From: Patescibacteria group bacterium
Lineage (GTDB): Bacteria; Patescibacteriota; Minisyncoccia; Minisyncoccales; UBA10102
Length of the DNA: 23,355 bases
Assembly: GCA_018816925.1 (NCBI GenBank)
Contig: JAHIUP010000039.1
Coordinates: 1 to 23,355 of the forward strand
Direction of reading: 5' to 3'
Shown here: piece by piece, positions 12,955-20,125 of the stretch
Layout: each line of letters starts with the position of its first letter
How positions within the stretch are numbered: position 1 is the first letter of the stretch
Notes under the pieces: model-generated
Seen by the model: the letters and a program-made list of their open reading frames with translations, nothing else
Told to the model about the DNA's origin: nothing
Databases searched by the model: none
Made by a program: the position numbers and the translations under genes

Positions 12955-13422
12955 TCATTCGTAGGAAATGTGCAAGATACGATACCGTATCTGAATAGAA
13001 GAGTTTACCACCACCTCTTCTCCTACGCGCCTGCCAATCAGTGCATGCCCTACTGGCGATTCGTTTGAGATTTTCCCCACCATAGGATTCGCTTCCAGAG
13101 AACCCACGAGGGTAAACTCGTCTTGTTCTTTGTCCACCTCCACCTTGATAACGGCCCCCAGCTGGACTTCATTTCGCTTCTCCTTCTCGGGAGGTTTTAT
13201 AATCTCAACGTTCCTAAGGATGGCCTCGTACTCCTCTATTTTCGCCTCCAAGAGATTCATATCCTCCTGGTACGCAAGATAGTCGGGGTTTACCTCTTCG
13301 GAATGCCAACTGCTCGGCACCTCCTCTCCGAGGGTTTTCTTTCGCCGAAGTTCAAGCAGGCGTTCATGCTCTTCCTTTATTCTATTGAGCCCTTCTTTGG
13401 TGAGATGATATACTTCTGTCAT
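12955..13422 (-). CDS. greA: Transcript cleavage / elongation factor GreA
   Basis: A 155-aa factor that enters the RNA polymerase secondary channel and stimulates cleavage of backtracked RNA. The N-terminal coiled coil (YHLTKEGLNRIKEEHERLLE, then about 40 more residues to YEAILRNVEIIKP) has an acidic tip in the EEVNPDYLAYQED region. The C-terminal FKBP-like domain has VQLGAVIKVEVDKEQDEFTL, then ANPMVGKISNESPVGHALIG and RRVGEEV. Length is normal. The start is ATG at 13422; the 10 nt in front of it are pyrimidine-rich with no Shine-Dalgarno. A long leader containing a terminator/antiterminator pair precedes it, and cdd follows on the same strand. Confidence 0.95.
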   Translation of the reverse strand: MTEVYHLTKEGLNRIKEEHERLLELRRKKTLGEEVPSSWHSEEVNPDYLAYQEDMNLLEAKIEEYEAILRNVEIIKPPEKEKRNEVQLGAVIKVEVDKEQDEFTLVGSLEANPMVGKISNESPVGHALIGRRVGEEVVVNSSIQIRYRILHISYE

Positions 13423-13432
13423 GGTAGAGAGA

Positions 13433-13459
13433 TAAAAAACTGGCCTTGAGATGGGCCAG
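13433..13459 (-). terminator. Intrinsic terminator in the greA leader, 11 nt before the start codon
   Basis: On the minus strand CTGGCC (13454-13459), loop CATCTCAA, GGCCAG (13440-13445), then six T (13434-13439). It points toward greA and ends 11 nt before its ATG, so it would stop transcription just before the gene. Confidence 0.75.
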
Positions 13460-13506
13460 ATTTGTTGAGCATTGGTTGGAATAAAACAGAGGTCAACAAA
13501 TCCGGC
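13455..13506 (-). promoter_or_regulatory. Candidate antiterminator stem of the greA attenuator
   Basis: A 14-bp stem joins 13493-13506 (minus strand GCCGGATTTGTTGA) and 13455-13468 (TCAACAAATCTGGC), with one G-U pair and a 24-nt loop. The 3' arm includes five of the six bases of the terminator's 5' arm, so the two stems cannot coexist. Confidence 0.65.
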
Positions 13507-13579
13507 AGCTCTTTTTCTGCAAAATGGAACCCGTAAAAAGATAAATATTCTGTTGAGAAGAAAAAATGCTCAAATACAT
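13493..13579 (-). CDS. Possible 28-aa leader peptide upstream of greA
   Basis: An ATG at 13579 opens a 28-codon frame beginning MYLSIFSSQQ and ending KKSCRIC, with TGA at 13493-13495. The start would lie about 8 nt after the predicted transcription start. The last codons and stop coincide with the 5' arm of the antiterminator stem, the position a leader peptide would need in ribosome-controlled attenuation. No Shine-Dalgarno is visible and chance open frames of this size are common, so this is speculative. Confidence 0.22.
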   Translation of the reverse strand: MYLSIFSSQQNIYLFTGSILQKKSCRIC

Positions 13580-13593
13580 ACGATAATACTTAT

Positions 13594-13621
13594 AGTGTAC
13601 CCTTCCACCAATCCTTGTCAA
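13594..13621 (-). promoter_or_regulatory. Predicted promoter of greA-cdd
   Basis: A perfect -35 TTGACA (13616-13621), 16 nt, then TACACT (13594-13599, 4 of 6). It lies between the endoQ stop and greA and would give a leader of about 165 nt carrying the attenuator-like stems. Confidence 0.6.
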
Positions 13622-13643
13622 GCCCCTCTCCTTATTCATTCCA

Positions 13644-14891
13644 TTAAAAGAGTGCCTTCTGGTCCGTCTCCAAACTCCGCTCCCCTTCCTTGAACACCTT
13701 TACCTTTCCGTACTCCCCGTCGTACCCGGGCTCTATGGAAACTTCTCCCGCCCTCACCTTTAAAATTCCCATGGCAACCTCGGGAGCTGCTGTCTGCGAG
13801 AGCTCTTCCTGGGAAACATCCAGGAGTACGGCAAACTCGTTTCCGAACTTTGCTACAAGCTTCTCATACTCCTCCTTTTCCCGCTTGGTTCCAACACCCA
13901 CCCCAAAAGCATCTGCAATGATTTCCTGCAAAGGAATACAGCTTACGTAGGGGATTGCGTTCTGGGGTTTCACGCCTTCGGGCCTATCTGCCAGCTCCTC
14001 AACCCTATTAAGCACGCCTATGGTAAGGGGCTTGCCGCACTTTGGGCATATATTATTGTACCCTTTTGCCTCTTTGGGAGAAAGCCGCACCTCACAGACA
14101 CGATGCCCGTCATAATGGTACTTTCCTTCCTCTGGGAAGAACTCCACCGTATAAAGGAACTTCTTTGGGTCTTTGCTCCTGATAGCTTCCGCGAGAGCCG
14201 GGTAGCTCAATTCCGTATCAAAAACATTCGCTTCCCTTCCTATCTTCTGGAGAGAATGGGCGTCCGAGTTGCTAATAAGCGTAATATTGTCCAGTTGGGA
14301 AAGACGCCAATTCATTGGAGGGTCCGAAGATAAACCCGTCTCCACGGCATAGATGTGCTTTGTGTATTCATCAAAACATTCCTCCAGGGAATTGAAACCG
14401 GACTTGGAACCAAATACGGAAAACCATGGGGTATACGCGTGCGCAGGGACCACCATGCAGTGCTCGTCTGCTTTCAAGGCAATCTTCACCGCCTCCTTTG
14501 CATCCAGTCCCAGTATGGGCCTCCCATCCGACTTAAGATTCCCAATCCAGCCAAGCTGCGTGTTTATCTTCTCTACCGCCTCCAGGGAAGGAGCGAACAA
14601 AACAAGGTGCACCCTGCGTACCGCGCCTTTCTTTGAGTAAATGCAGCTTATTTCCGCGGTGAGGAGAAAACGCGTGGGAGTATCTTTCCCCTTGAGCTTG
14701 TACAAACCCTCTTCGGCGGGCTCCAGCTGATTCTTGAGCTCTTCGAACCACTGCGGGTGCGTAAAATCACCAGTGCCCATGACCTGGATACCTTTTTTCT
14801 GCGCCCACACATCCAGATTCTCCAAGGTAAGCTCCTTGGAAGTGGCTCGGGAGAAACGTGAGTGTATGTGGAAATCGGCTACGAACTTCAT
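13644..14891 (-). CDS. Endonuclease Q family protein (PHP-domain DNA repair nuclease)
   Basis: A 415-aa protein with an N-terminal PHP metal-binding domain: FVADFHIHSRFSRATSKELT (H8, H10), MGTGDFTHPQWFEEL (D42, H45), TAEIS (E80), VPAHAYTPWFSVFGSKSGF (H151) and LISNSDAHSLQKIGRE (D210, H212). A cysteine cluster follows, C266 and ICPKCGKPL (C282, C285), then a C-terminal region with IPYVSCIPLQEIIADAFGVG. This order matches endonuclease Q, first described in Thermococcales and present in some bacteria, which nicks DNA 5' of uracil, hypoxanthine and abasic sites. Automatic annotation often mislabels this family as a UvrD helicase. The ATG is 3 nt from the end of the PD-(D/E)XK nuclease gene, so both are in one unit. 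Confidence 0.88.
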   Translation of the reverse strand: MKFVADFHIHSRFSRATSKELTLENLDVWAQKKGIQVMGTGDFTHPQWFEELKNQLEPAEEGLYKLKGKDTPTRFLLTAEISCIYSKKGAVRRVHLVLFAPSLEAVEKINTQLGWIGNLKSDGRPILGLDAKEAVKIALKADEHCMVVPAHAYTPWFSVFGSKSGFNSLEECFDEYTKHIYAVETGLSSDPPMNWRLSQLDNITLISNSDAHSLQKIGREANVFDTELSYPALAEAIRSKDPKKFLYTVEFFPEEGKYHYDGHRVCEVRLSPKEAKGYNNICPKCGKPLTIGVLNRVEELADRPEGVKPQNAIPYVSCIPLQEIIADAFGVGVGTKREKEEYEKLVAKFGNEFAVLLDVSQEELSQTAAPEVAMGILKVRAGEVSIEPGYDGEYGKVKVFKEGERSLETDQKALF

Positions 14892-14894
14892 GGT

Positions 14895-15626
14895 CTAGAC
14901 GAGAAGAGTGCGCTGTACGGGTCTCCCCGCGTAGTTAGGGATATTTCTCAACCATTCTCTATGCTGCCACTCCCAGAGTTCTTTTGCGGCAAAAAACGCC
15001 TTGAGGTCTTCCTCGTGCCCCTCCAGTTCCATAAGCTCCACCGCTCCCTTTGCCTCTCCCCACCGATGAGAGCAGGGCCCTTCTCCTCGAATGACTGGCT
15101 TCCCTCCTTTCTGTCGCCGGGAGGCCCCGCACCCAAGACATTCCTCATACTGGTCAATGCGAAGAATCCATCTTGTCTCTCCCTGCTTTGAGAAATTCTT
15201 GTTGTAGGCAGCCAGGTAGGCGGCTGTCTGAAGGGAGTATTCCTTGTGCATCTCCAGGGCGGTCTTCACGTCAATGATGCCTCGCCTGCCCCCAATCTCT
15301 CCCACGAGATCCACGGTGCCCGCGTATTTCGCCTCTTCGTCCCACACCTTAAGCTCCATCTCTTCGGCTGCAACCTTAAGATTATTGCTAGAAGTCCATG
15401 CCCGGAAGGCGGCAATCGCGGGGGCTATATACTCTTCTACGCGCGCCTCTTTGCCTATAAGAGCCGTTCTTACCGCCTCGTGCACCGCAATGCCCCAGGA
15501 GGCATAGGCAGCGGCTCCCGGGAACGCGTAGGAACGCGAAATCACGGATGTTATTGCCGTAACCCGAGGCATCCACTCCCCCCCTACCTCATAACCGTGC
15601 TTTTTCTTAAACCATTCCGTAGTCAT
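14895..15626 (-). CDS. PD-(D/E)XK nuclease superfamily protein with zinc-finger-like insert
   Basis: A 243-aa protein with the RecB/Cas4-like nuclease layout: WGIAVHEAVRTAL (H49, E50), KYAGTVDLVGEIGGRRGIID (D106), DVKTA (D119, K121) and the motif QTAAYLAAYN (Q133, Y137). These are the expected metal and catalytic positions. Between the last strands is an insertion with C163-x2-C166 and C185-x-H187, which looks like a zinc or metal-binding knuckle; it differs from the four-cysteine Fe-S arrangement of Cas4/AddB. Substrate is unknown. The gene overlaps the upstream small membrane-protein gene by 4 nt and precedes endoQ by 3 nt, hinting at a joint DNA-repair role. No Cas gene or CRISPR array is nearby. 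Confidence 0.82.
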   Translation of the reverse strand: MTTEWFKKKHGYEVGGEWMPRVTAITSVISRSYAFPGAAAYASWGIAVHEAVRTALIGKEARVEEYIAPAIAAFRAWTSSNNLKVAAEEMELKVWDEEAKYAGTVDLVGEIGGRRGIIDVKTALEMHKEYSLQTAAYLAAYNKNFSKQGETRWILRIDQYEECLGCGASRRQKGGKPVIRGEGPCSHRWGEAKGAVELMELEGHEEDLKAFFAAKELWEWQHREWLRNIPNYAGRPVQRTLLV

Positions 15627-15937
15627 TTCTTTTCTGGAAAGGAGTAGAGCTCGGGCTGTTTCATCACGGTCTTAAATATGTTTTCCAAGAAATCCCCTCC
15701 CGCGTACCCAATAACCAAGGCCATGGCAGGGCTCAAGATTGGAGTCCCAAGGAAGGTCATGCCTAGTTCACGAACCGTAAGAGCGGAGGCCCACCCGATG
15801 ACTCCCGAGATAAGTACTGTGGAAAGAAACTTGCCTGGCTCAAAAGGCACATCCTTATAAGAGTACCTGTGCTTCACAAATCCTACGAGTCCTCGAATAA
15901 CCCCTCCCCCGAATCCTGCAAGAATTATAGCTTCCAT
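15623..15937 (-). CDS. Small glycine-rich membrane protein, unknown function
   Basis: A 104-aa protein with two to three hydrophobic segments: MEAIILAGFGGGVIRGLVGF, then LSTVLISGVIGWASALTV, then LSPAMALVIGYAGGDFLENI. Basic residues in the first loop (VKHRYSYKD) and a charged tail (FPEKK) suggest orientation but no activity. The glycine-rich helices and the GYAGGDFLENIFK segment resemble small conserved CPR/archaeal membrane proteins of unknown role, as far as I recall. It lies 6 nt after the VIT transporter gene and overlaps the nuclease gene by ATGA. An ATATAAT abuts the ATG but is too close to act as its promoter. Confidence 0.7.
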   Translation of the reverse strand: MEAIILAGFGGGVIRGLVGFVKHRYSYKDVPFEPGKFLSTVLISGVIGWASALTVRELGMTFLGTPILSPAMALVIGYAGGDFLENIFKTVMKQPELYSFPEKK

Positions 15938-15943
15938 ATTATA

Positions 15944-16738
15944 TTAGATAGCAATATTGAAGATGGCTTTCAAGAAGAATCCAATTGCATAGGCGACTCC
16001 TGCCGCTAGCCCACCCACGAAAAGAATCTCCAGGCCTGCCCTTAAAGGATTCCCTACAGTCACGAGCGTGCGAGCCGCTCCCACAAGGAAGAAGGCAGCT
16101 GCAGAAAACACTGCCGCCCACAGGAAACGCGCCTCTCCCAGCTGCAAGAACACGTAGGGGATAAGAGGAAGGAAACCTGCCGTAAGGAACGCAACGGAGG
16201 TCACTACCCCGTGCTGGAGCTCACTGCCCTTTTCCATGTCTTTTAGGCCAAGCTCTTCTCGCATCATGAGGCCCACCCAGCGCTTCTTGTCCCTCGTAAT
16301 AGCCGCCACCGAGGGTTCCACATGGTCCTTGGGCACTCCCCATTTCCGTAGAATGGTACGCACCTCTTCACGCTCAATCTCGGGGAAGTGCTTCACCTCC
16401 CACTCTTCTCGTTCCCTCTGCTTGCGAGCGAAGTTGCGTTCCGACACCAGGGAAAGGAAACTGGAGGCGCCCATGGAGAATCCGTCCGCCACAAGATTCG
16501 CGATACCAAGGATAAGCACTATACCGGGGGAAAGAGCGGCTCCCGCGGCTCCCGCAACCACCGCAAAGGTCGTTACGATGCCGTCATTCGCTCCGTACAC
16601 GATATCCCCAATATATTTCCCTTCGTGGAGACGGTGCCAGACCTTCTCTGCTTCCACGTACTGCTGGTTCTCCGCAAGCTCGTAATATCTCCGCTTCTTC
16701 GCGCCTTCTGTTTGGAGGATTCCTGGGACTCTTGGCAT
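15944..16738 (-). CDS. VIT1/CCC1 family Fe2+/Mn2+ transporter
   Basis: A 264-aa integral membrane protein. VIT family features: GKYIGDIVYGANDGIVTTFA followed by VVAGAAGAALSP (the first helix with the DGIVTTFA signature), then GIANLVADGFSMGASSFLSL, a cytoplasmic stretch rich in E/R/K (ERNFARKQREREEWEVKHFP, EIEREEVRTIL) that matches the metal-binding domain between helices 2 and 3, and three further helices to the C-terminus. Family members export Fe2+ or Mn2+ from the cytosol in exchange for protons. Relative to typical proteins there is a 35-residue polar N-terminal extension without a recognisable ferritin-like domain. An extended -10 (TGGTACAAT) ends 11 nt before the ATG. It heads the unit with the small membrane protein, the nuclease and endoQ. 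Confidence 0.92.
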   Translation of the reverse strand: MPRVPGILQTEGAKKRRYYELAENQQYVEAEKVWHRLHEGKYIGDIVYGANDGIVTTFAVVAGAAGAALSPGIVLILGIANLVADGFSMGASSFLSLVSERNFARKQREREEWEVKHFPEIEREEVRTILRKWGVPKDHVEPSVAAITRDKKRWVGLMMREELGLKDMEKGSELQHGVVTSVAFLTAGFLPLIPYVFLQLGEARFLWAAVFSAAAFFLVGAARTLVTVGNPLRAGLEILFVGGLAAGVAYAIGFFLKAIFNIAI

Positions 16739-16749
16739 ATATTGTATTT

Positions 16750-16758
16750 ATTGTACCA
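16750..16758 (-). promoter_or_regulatory. Extended -10 element before the VIT transporter, leaderless spacing
   Basis: TGGTACAAT on the minus strand (hexamer 16750-16755) stands 11 nt before the ATG at 16738. A second TACAAT (16741-16746) follows. No good -35 is visible, as expected for an extended -10. Confidence 0.42.
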
Positions 16759-16770
16759 AAAGCGCTCCGC

Positions 16771-17049
16771 TCACACCACCAAAAAATCCTCTTCCCCCTG
16801 GAGAGGTTCTTCTGCCGTCTCCACCCTCTCCACTACCGCAAGGGGAGGGCCTTTCTCGGCCCAATTCCGGAACGCCTCCAGGCAATTGCGCTCGCCTTCC
16901 GCCGCGCACTCCACTTTTCCGTCTGGGAGATTGCGCACCCAACCCGCAAGCCCAAGTTCTTTTGCCTTCGCCTGCGCCGCATACCTAAAAAACACGCCCT
17001 GCACGAGACCGGAAATGAGGAGCCGCATGCGGCTGCGTTCTTTTTCCAT
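16771..17049 (-). CDS. Acylphosphatase
   Basis: A 92-aa enzyme hydrolysing carboxyl-phosphate bonds such as acetyl phosphate. The full signature is present: LLISGLVQGVFFRYAAQAKA (R22 in the phosphate loop), KELGLAGWVRNLPDGKVECA (N40) and AEGE. R22 and N40 sit at the positions expected of the catalytic pair in this family (R23/N41 in the usual numbering). Length is normal. It lies 4 nt after the permease gene on the same strand. A second ATG (M8) is also possible as start; it would remove seven polar residues without touching the domain. Confidence 0.94.
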   Translation of the reverse strand: MEKERSRMRLLISGLVQGVFFRYAAQAKAKELGLAGWVRNLPDGKVECAAEGERNCLEAFRNWAEKGPPLAVVERVETAEEPLQGEEDFLVV

Positions 17050-17053
17050 GTTC

Positions 17054-18187
17054 TTACAAGAAAAGCACCGAGGCCATTCCGAGAAGAAGAACCGCTGCTA
17101 TAGCGAAGAGTACGGGCTTGGGGACGCGCACCTCATACTCGGGAGTCCGCTCTCCCTTTTCCCTTGCCTTATGAAATAAGAGGAGGATCCCAAGGCCCTC
17201 CATGCTCAAAGCAACCCCTCCAACAATATTGAGAGTGGGAACGAACTCACGGGTCCCGAGCAGGAACAACGCAAGGGGGATGAGGATGGCGACTCCCGCA
17301 GCAAGGCCATAGGGCGTTCCGTAATCATACCGGAGGGAGTTCTTTAAATAGTTCCCTAGCACCAAAAAGGAAGCCGCGACCGACATCAAGCCGAACAAGG
17401 CGCCAAGTATAATGACACGGTCTCCCACAATGGGAACAAGGCCCTGGAGCGCATCTTGCGTGGTTTCCCTGCCGGTCACCGCCACCACCGCAAGGGCGAA
17501 TCCCAAAGAAAGAAATACCGCGAGGAAGGTTGCCCAGCTAATGACGTTATCGAGATTTCTTTTGTCTTTCCTTTCCTTGAAGAGCACGGCGATCTCGGGG
17601 ATTGCGGCCCAACCCACAAAAGCAAAAAGCAGTACCCCAAAAGGCAGGAATGCGTCTCCCCCTCCCCCAGCGAACAAATTGGAGGCCTCCATGAAGGGAA
17701 ATACAAGAACAAGTACAAGGCCCACTGCCAGAAAGATAGCTGCATTCATAAAAAGTTCCGCCTTCGTGATAAGACGGATACCCCGCAAGATGACCAAGGA
17801 AAGTACCACCCACAGGAGCACGGAAGCGGTAAAGTCCGAAAGGGAAACAAGGGGAGCGAGGAGCGCCCGGAGAAAAATGCCTCCCACCACCATATAGGCA
17901 AGGAGCGCGCCCACCACCCCAAAAAGGGTGGTGAAGGTAAAGAAGATGCCCCCTCCCGTCCCCAGATACTTCTTTCCGTACCCGATGAGCCGATGGGTTT
18001 CCTTGGTGCGCAGGCAAATCTCCCCCACGAATAAATGGAGAAGCCAAACCATGCCTCCAAGGAGAAAGAAGTACAAGAGCGCCAGCGGGAGCCCGCTCTG
18101 CGCCACCGCATACGGGATCCCAAAGATGCCGGCTCCAATAATCGTCCCCAGCAATGTGGACAACGCAAAAATAAAGGGGGATTTCAT
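17054..18187 (-). CDS. Amino-acid permease, aromatic/APC superfamily
   Basis: A 377-aa membrane protein with about 11 hydrophobic segments. It starts MKSPFIFALSTLLGTIIGAG, continuing IFGIPYAVAQSGLPLALL; the GTIIGAGIFGIPYA segment is the unwound first helix typical of the amino-acid/polyamine/organocation transporters, with the I-F-G-I-P form found in the tryptophan/tyrosine permease group. A charged loop (FKERKDKRNLDNVISW) follows helix 6. The C-terminal tail after LLFHKAREKGERTPEYEVRV carries one last helix. Substrate is inferred only as amino acids. It lies 8 nt after the EF-Tu domain 2-like gene and 4 nt before the acylphosphatase gene, so the three form one unit. Confidence 0.85.
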   Translation of the reverse strand: MKSPFIFALSTLLGTIIGAGIFGIPYAVAQSGLPLALLYFFLLGGMVWLLHLFVGEICLRTKETHRLIGYGKKYLGTGGGIFFTFTTLFGVVGALLAYMVVGGIFLRALLAPLVSLSDFTASVLLWVVLSLVILRGIRLITKAELFMNAAIFLAVGLVLVLVFPFMEASNLFAGGGGDAFLPFGVLLFAFVGWAAIPEIAVLFKERKDKRNLDNVISWATFLAVFLSLGFALAVVAVTGRETTQDALQGLVPIVGDRVIILGALFGLMSVAASFLVLGNYLKNSLRYDYGTPYGLAAGVAILIPLALFLLGTREFVPTLNIVGGVALSMEGLGILLLFHKAREKGERTPEYEVRVPKPVLFAIAAVLLLGMASVLFL

Positions 18188-18195
18188 ACGGTGTC

Positions 18196-18495
18196 TTAAG
18201 CCGTGGGTCGGAGTGATTTGTACACCCGGTATCCTTCCCTAACCTTCTTGCCTATCTTCACTCCCACCTCGTCTCCCTTCTTGCCCTCGGCCACTGTCTT
18301 GTGGTCCTTCTGAAGAGAAACCACCTTCTTGCGAACCGACACGTCTCCTCCCTCAATACGCACGGTATCCCCCTTCTTAAGGGGAGCGGACAGTTTAATG
18401 GCTGCCACCCCGAGCTTGTCAAAATAGTGGGAGACCTTTCCTATAAGCTTCTCTTTGGTTGCGGGCTTGCGAACGCCTACTTTCTTTGTTGGCAT
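18196..18495 (-). CDS. EF-Tu domain 2-like small protein (translation elongation factor-like)
   Basis: A 99-aa soluble protein forming what looks like a single beta-barrel of the translation-protein domain 2 type: IGKVSHYFDKLGVAAIKLSA, PLKKGDTVRIEGGDVSVRKK, VVSLQKDHKTVAEGKKGDEV and GVKIGKKVREGYRVYKSLRP. These match the barrel segments (K-GD-I-I, Q-D, KGD-VG-K) seen at the C-terminus of U32 peptidases and in stand-alone CPR proteins called translation elongation factor-like. No GTPase domain is present, and the role is unknown. It has a good extended -10 promoter (18537-18545) and leads the unit with permease and acylphosphatase. Confidence 0.82.
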   Translation of the reverse strand: MPTKKVGVRKPATKEKLIGKVSHYFDKLGVAAIKLSAPLKKGDTVRIEGGDVSVRKKVVSLQKDHKTVAEGKKGDEVGVKIGKKVREGYRVYKSLRPTA

Positions 18496-18536
18496 AGAAT
18501 AATGAAAAATGCGGAGAGGAACTCGGCCTTTCTTGC

Positions 18537-18545
18537 ATTATACCA
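18537..18545 (-). promoter_or_regulatory. Extended -10 promoter for the EF-like/permease/acylphosphatase unit
   Basis: TGGTATAAT on the minus strand, a perfect TATAAT (18537-18542) with the TG extension. The -35 region is weak. The leader to the ATG at 18495 would be about 35 nt. Confidence 0.55.
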
Positions 18546-18586
18546 AAAAGAGGGGCACCCAACACGGCACCCCCCCCTTATACCCC

Positions 18587-18617
18587 TTCCTCTCCCTGCG
18601 TTACGCAGGGAGAGGAA
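18587..18617. terminator. Strong hairpin just after the dihydroorotate dehydrogenase gene
   Basis: A perfect 14-bp stem, TTCCTCTCCCTGCG (18587-18600) and CGCAGGGAGAGGAA (18604-18617), with loop TTA. It starts 14 nt after the pyrD-like stop on the minus strand. No T-tract follows in that direction (a G-rich run follows), so it may be a processing or stability hairpin rather than a classical terminator. Confidence 0.5.
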
Positions 18618-18631
18618 TCATGTTTACCTCC

Positions 18632-19621
18632 TCAACGCGCGGCTCGCCCAACTACGCCCTCTTCCCATGTCAAAGTATTTGCATGGGCGATAATCCCCTT
18701 TGACCTCCAGGGTCGCAGGAAGGCAACGGACCCGAGGAATACCGAGGAGGCGCCTGCATCCCGATACCGCTCCGCGTCCTTGGCAGACAAAATACCTCCT
18801 CCTCCATTGATGGGTTTGGTAAACCCCGCTTCGCGAAGGCGCGCAATCCATTTGCACACAAGAGGCAGTAATACCTTGCCCGACAATCCTCCGCCCCCAA
18901 GATGCGCAAGTGGCGATTTATCGCTTCCCAATACGTGCTTCCAGTCAATCCCATCCCAGCCGAAGGGTAGAGTATTAGACACACATATCGCATCACACGC
19001 AGGATGCTGCTGCAACTCCAGCATCGCTTCTATGGGGGCGGAATCTATGCTGTATTTGGGCATGAGCGGCACCCCGGCTTCACTCATGATAGTGAGAATA
19101 TCCCAGGACTCCCTTACAAGTTCCCGGGGATCCTCTTCGGTGTTCGGGCACGAGAGATTAATCTGCACCCCAAAGGGCGCGCGGAAAGAATCTCTGTGTT
19201 CTGCGATTAAAGCCGCAATCTTTCTCATTTCATCCACACGCGCCTGCGGCGTACTCCCAAGCGACGCTACCGAAATCATGAAGGGTTTCGTGCGCTGCTG
19301 CCATTTCCGCGATGTCGGCTCTTCCAACAATGCCTCTAGCCCAGGGTTGCTCAACCCAACAGCGTTGAGTACAAGACCGGATATGGGATTCAACCCTATA
19401 CACTCAGGGAAACGTTCCTGTGGCGTATACTCCGGCGTAAGAGGCATATTCCCTTCACGGGCAGCATACGTTGCCGTTTTTGCCACGAAGGTCATGTCCT
19501 CAAAATTCAACCCCCAGGGCTTGAGATACCTGTGATACCAGTATCCTTCTCCAAAAAACCCCTGGACGCCAGAAGCTCCGAGAATGCCCCCATAGTTATT
19601 ACCGCGAAGTATGAGTCCCAA
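18632..19621 (-). CDS. Dihydroorotate dehydrogenase family protein
   Basis: A 329-aa FMN-binding TIM barrel. The order of motifs is GGILGASGVQGFFGEGYW near 11-28, FVAKT (K48), LVLNAVGLSNPGLEALL (83-99), VQINLSCPNTEEDP (152-165, with C158 at the catalytic position of class 1 enzymes), AICVSNTLPF, LGGGGLSGK (241-249) and PINGGGGILSAKDAERYRDA followed by GASSVFLGSV. This matches PyrD-type dehydrogenases, which oxidise dihydroorotate in pyrimidine synthesis; whether dihydroorotate is the substrate here is not certain. The start is TTG at 19621, supported by AAGGAG with a 4-nt spacer; an overlapping ATG is out of frame. No other pyrimidine-synthesis gene lies in the window. A 113-nt gap upstream holds only a weak 6-bp inverted repeat (AGACGT/ACGTCT at 19703-19717). 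Confidence 0.88.
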   Translation of the reverse strand: MGLILRGNNYGGILGASGVQGFFGEGYWYHRYLKPWGLNFEDMTFVAKTATYAAREGNMPLTPEYTPQERFPECIGLNPISGLVLNAVGLSNPGLEALLEEPTSRKWQQRTKPFMISVASLGSTPQARVDEMRKIAALIAEHRDSFRAPFGVQINLSCPNTEEDPRELVRESWDILTIMSEAGVPLMPKYSIDSAPIEAMLELQQHPACDAICVSNTLPFGWDGIDWKHVLGSDKSPLAHLGGGGLSGKVLLPLVCKWIARLREAGFTKPINGGGGILSAKDAERYRDAGASSVFLGSVAFLRPWRSKGIIAHANTLTWEEGVVGRAAR

Positions 19622-19734
19622 GCATCTCCTTTCCTCTATGAAATTGGTTCGCTATGCTACAGCTAACCTACCACGCATACCTTAGAGCTACAAGAAGGCG
19701 AGAGACGTTCCACGTCTATCGCCCCTCCTACTGC

Positions 19735-20094
19735 CTACGAGCCCGTCTTCTGAATAAATCTGTACCAGTCACTATACCCGAGCACTCCTTGGAATACGGC
19801 GCCGCCAAGAAAGCCGTAAAAAATACTTGGATTGAAGATGTAGAAATTGAGGCCTAGGGCGCACAAGAGTATGAAAAGAGAGTGGAACCAGTGGTGAATA
19901 TGCACCTTATAATTCTTTATGCGCAGGGTAAGCGATGGCGCACGCCCCCGCACATCTACACCAGAACCCGCAAGGAGTTTCCCCGCGAAATACCCAGTCG
20001 CCATACCCATGCCAAACTCTAAGGAAAACAGCATTACTACAGGGATGGCTCCCCGATAGATAAGCTTATATGTTCGTGCTGCAATTTTTTCCAT
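19735..20094 (-). CDS. Small membrane protein with HIHHWFH motif, unknown function
   Basis: A 119-aa protein with about three hydrophobic segments: AIPVVMLFSLEFGMGMATGY, SLFILLCALGLNFYIF and FYGFLGGAVFQGVLGY. Between the first two is a basic, histidine-rich stretch, RIKNYKVHIHHWFHS, where four histidines next to the membrane could bind metal or a headgroup. The C-terminus ends SDWYRFIQKTGS. I do not recognise a named family. The ATG lies 31 nt after the 3' end of tRNA-Arg on the same strand, so it is likely to be transcribed behind the tRNA. No Shine-Dalgarno is obvious. Confidence 0.65.
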   Translation of the reverse strand: MEKIAARTYKLIYRGAIPVVMLFSLEFGMGMATGYFAGKLLAGSGVDVRGRAPSLTLRIKNYKVHIHHWFHSLFILLCALGLNFYIFNPSIFYGFLGGAVFQGVLGYSDWYRFIQKTGS

Positions 20095-20125
20095 AACTGG
20101 AATTCAAATAGAAACCTCTTTGTCG

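Noticed and set aside
15938..15943. TATAAT immediately before the small membrane protein ATG
   Set aside because: It abuts the ATG with no spacing, so a transcript from it would start inside the gene; more likely chance in an AT-rich junction.
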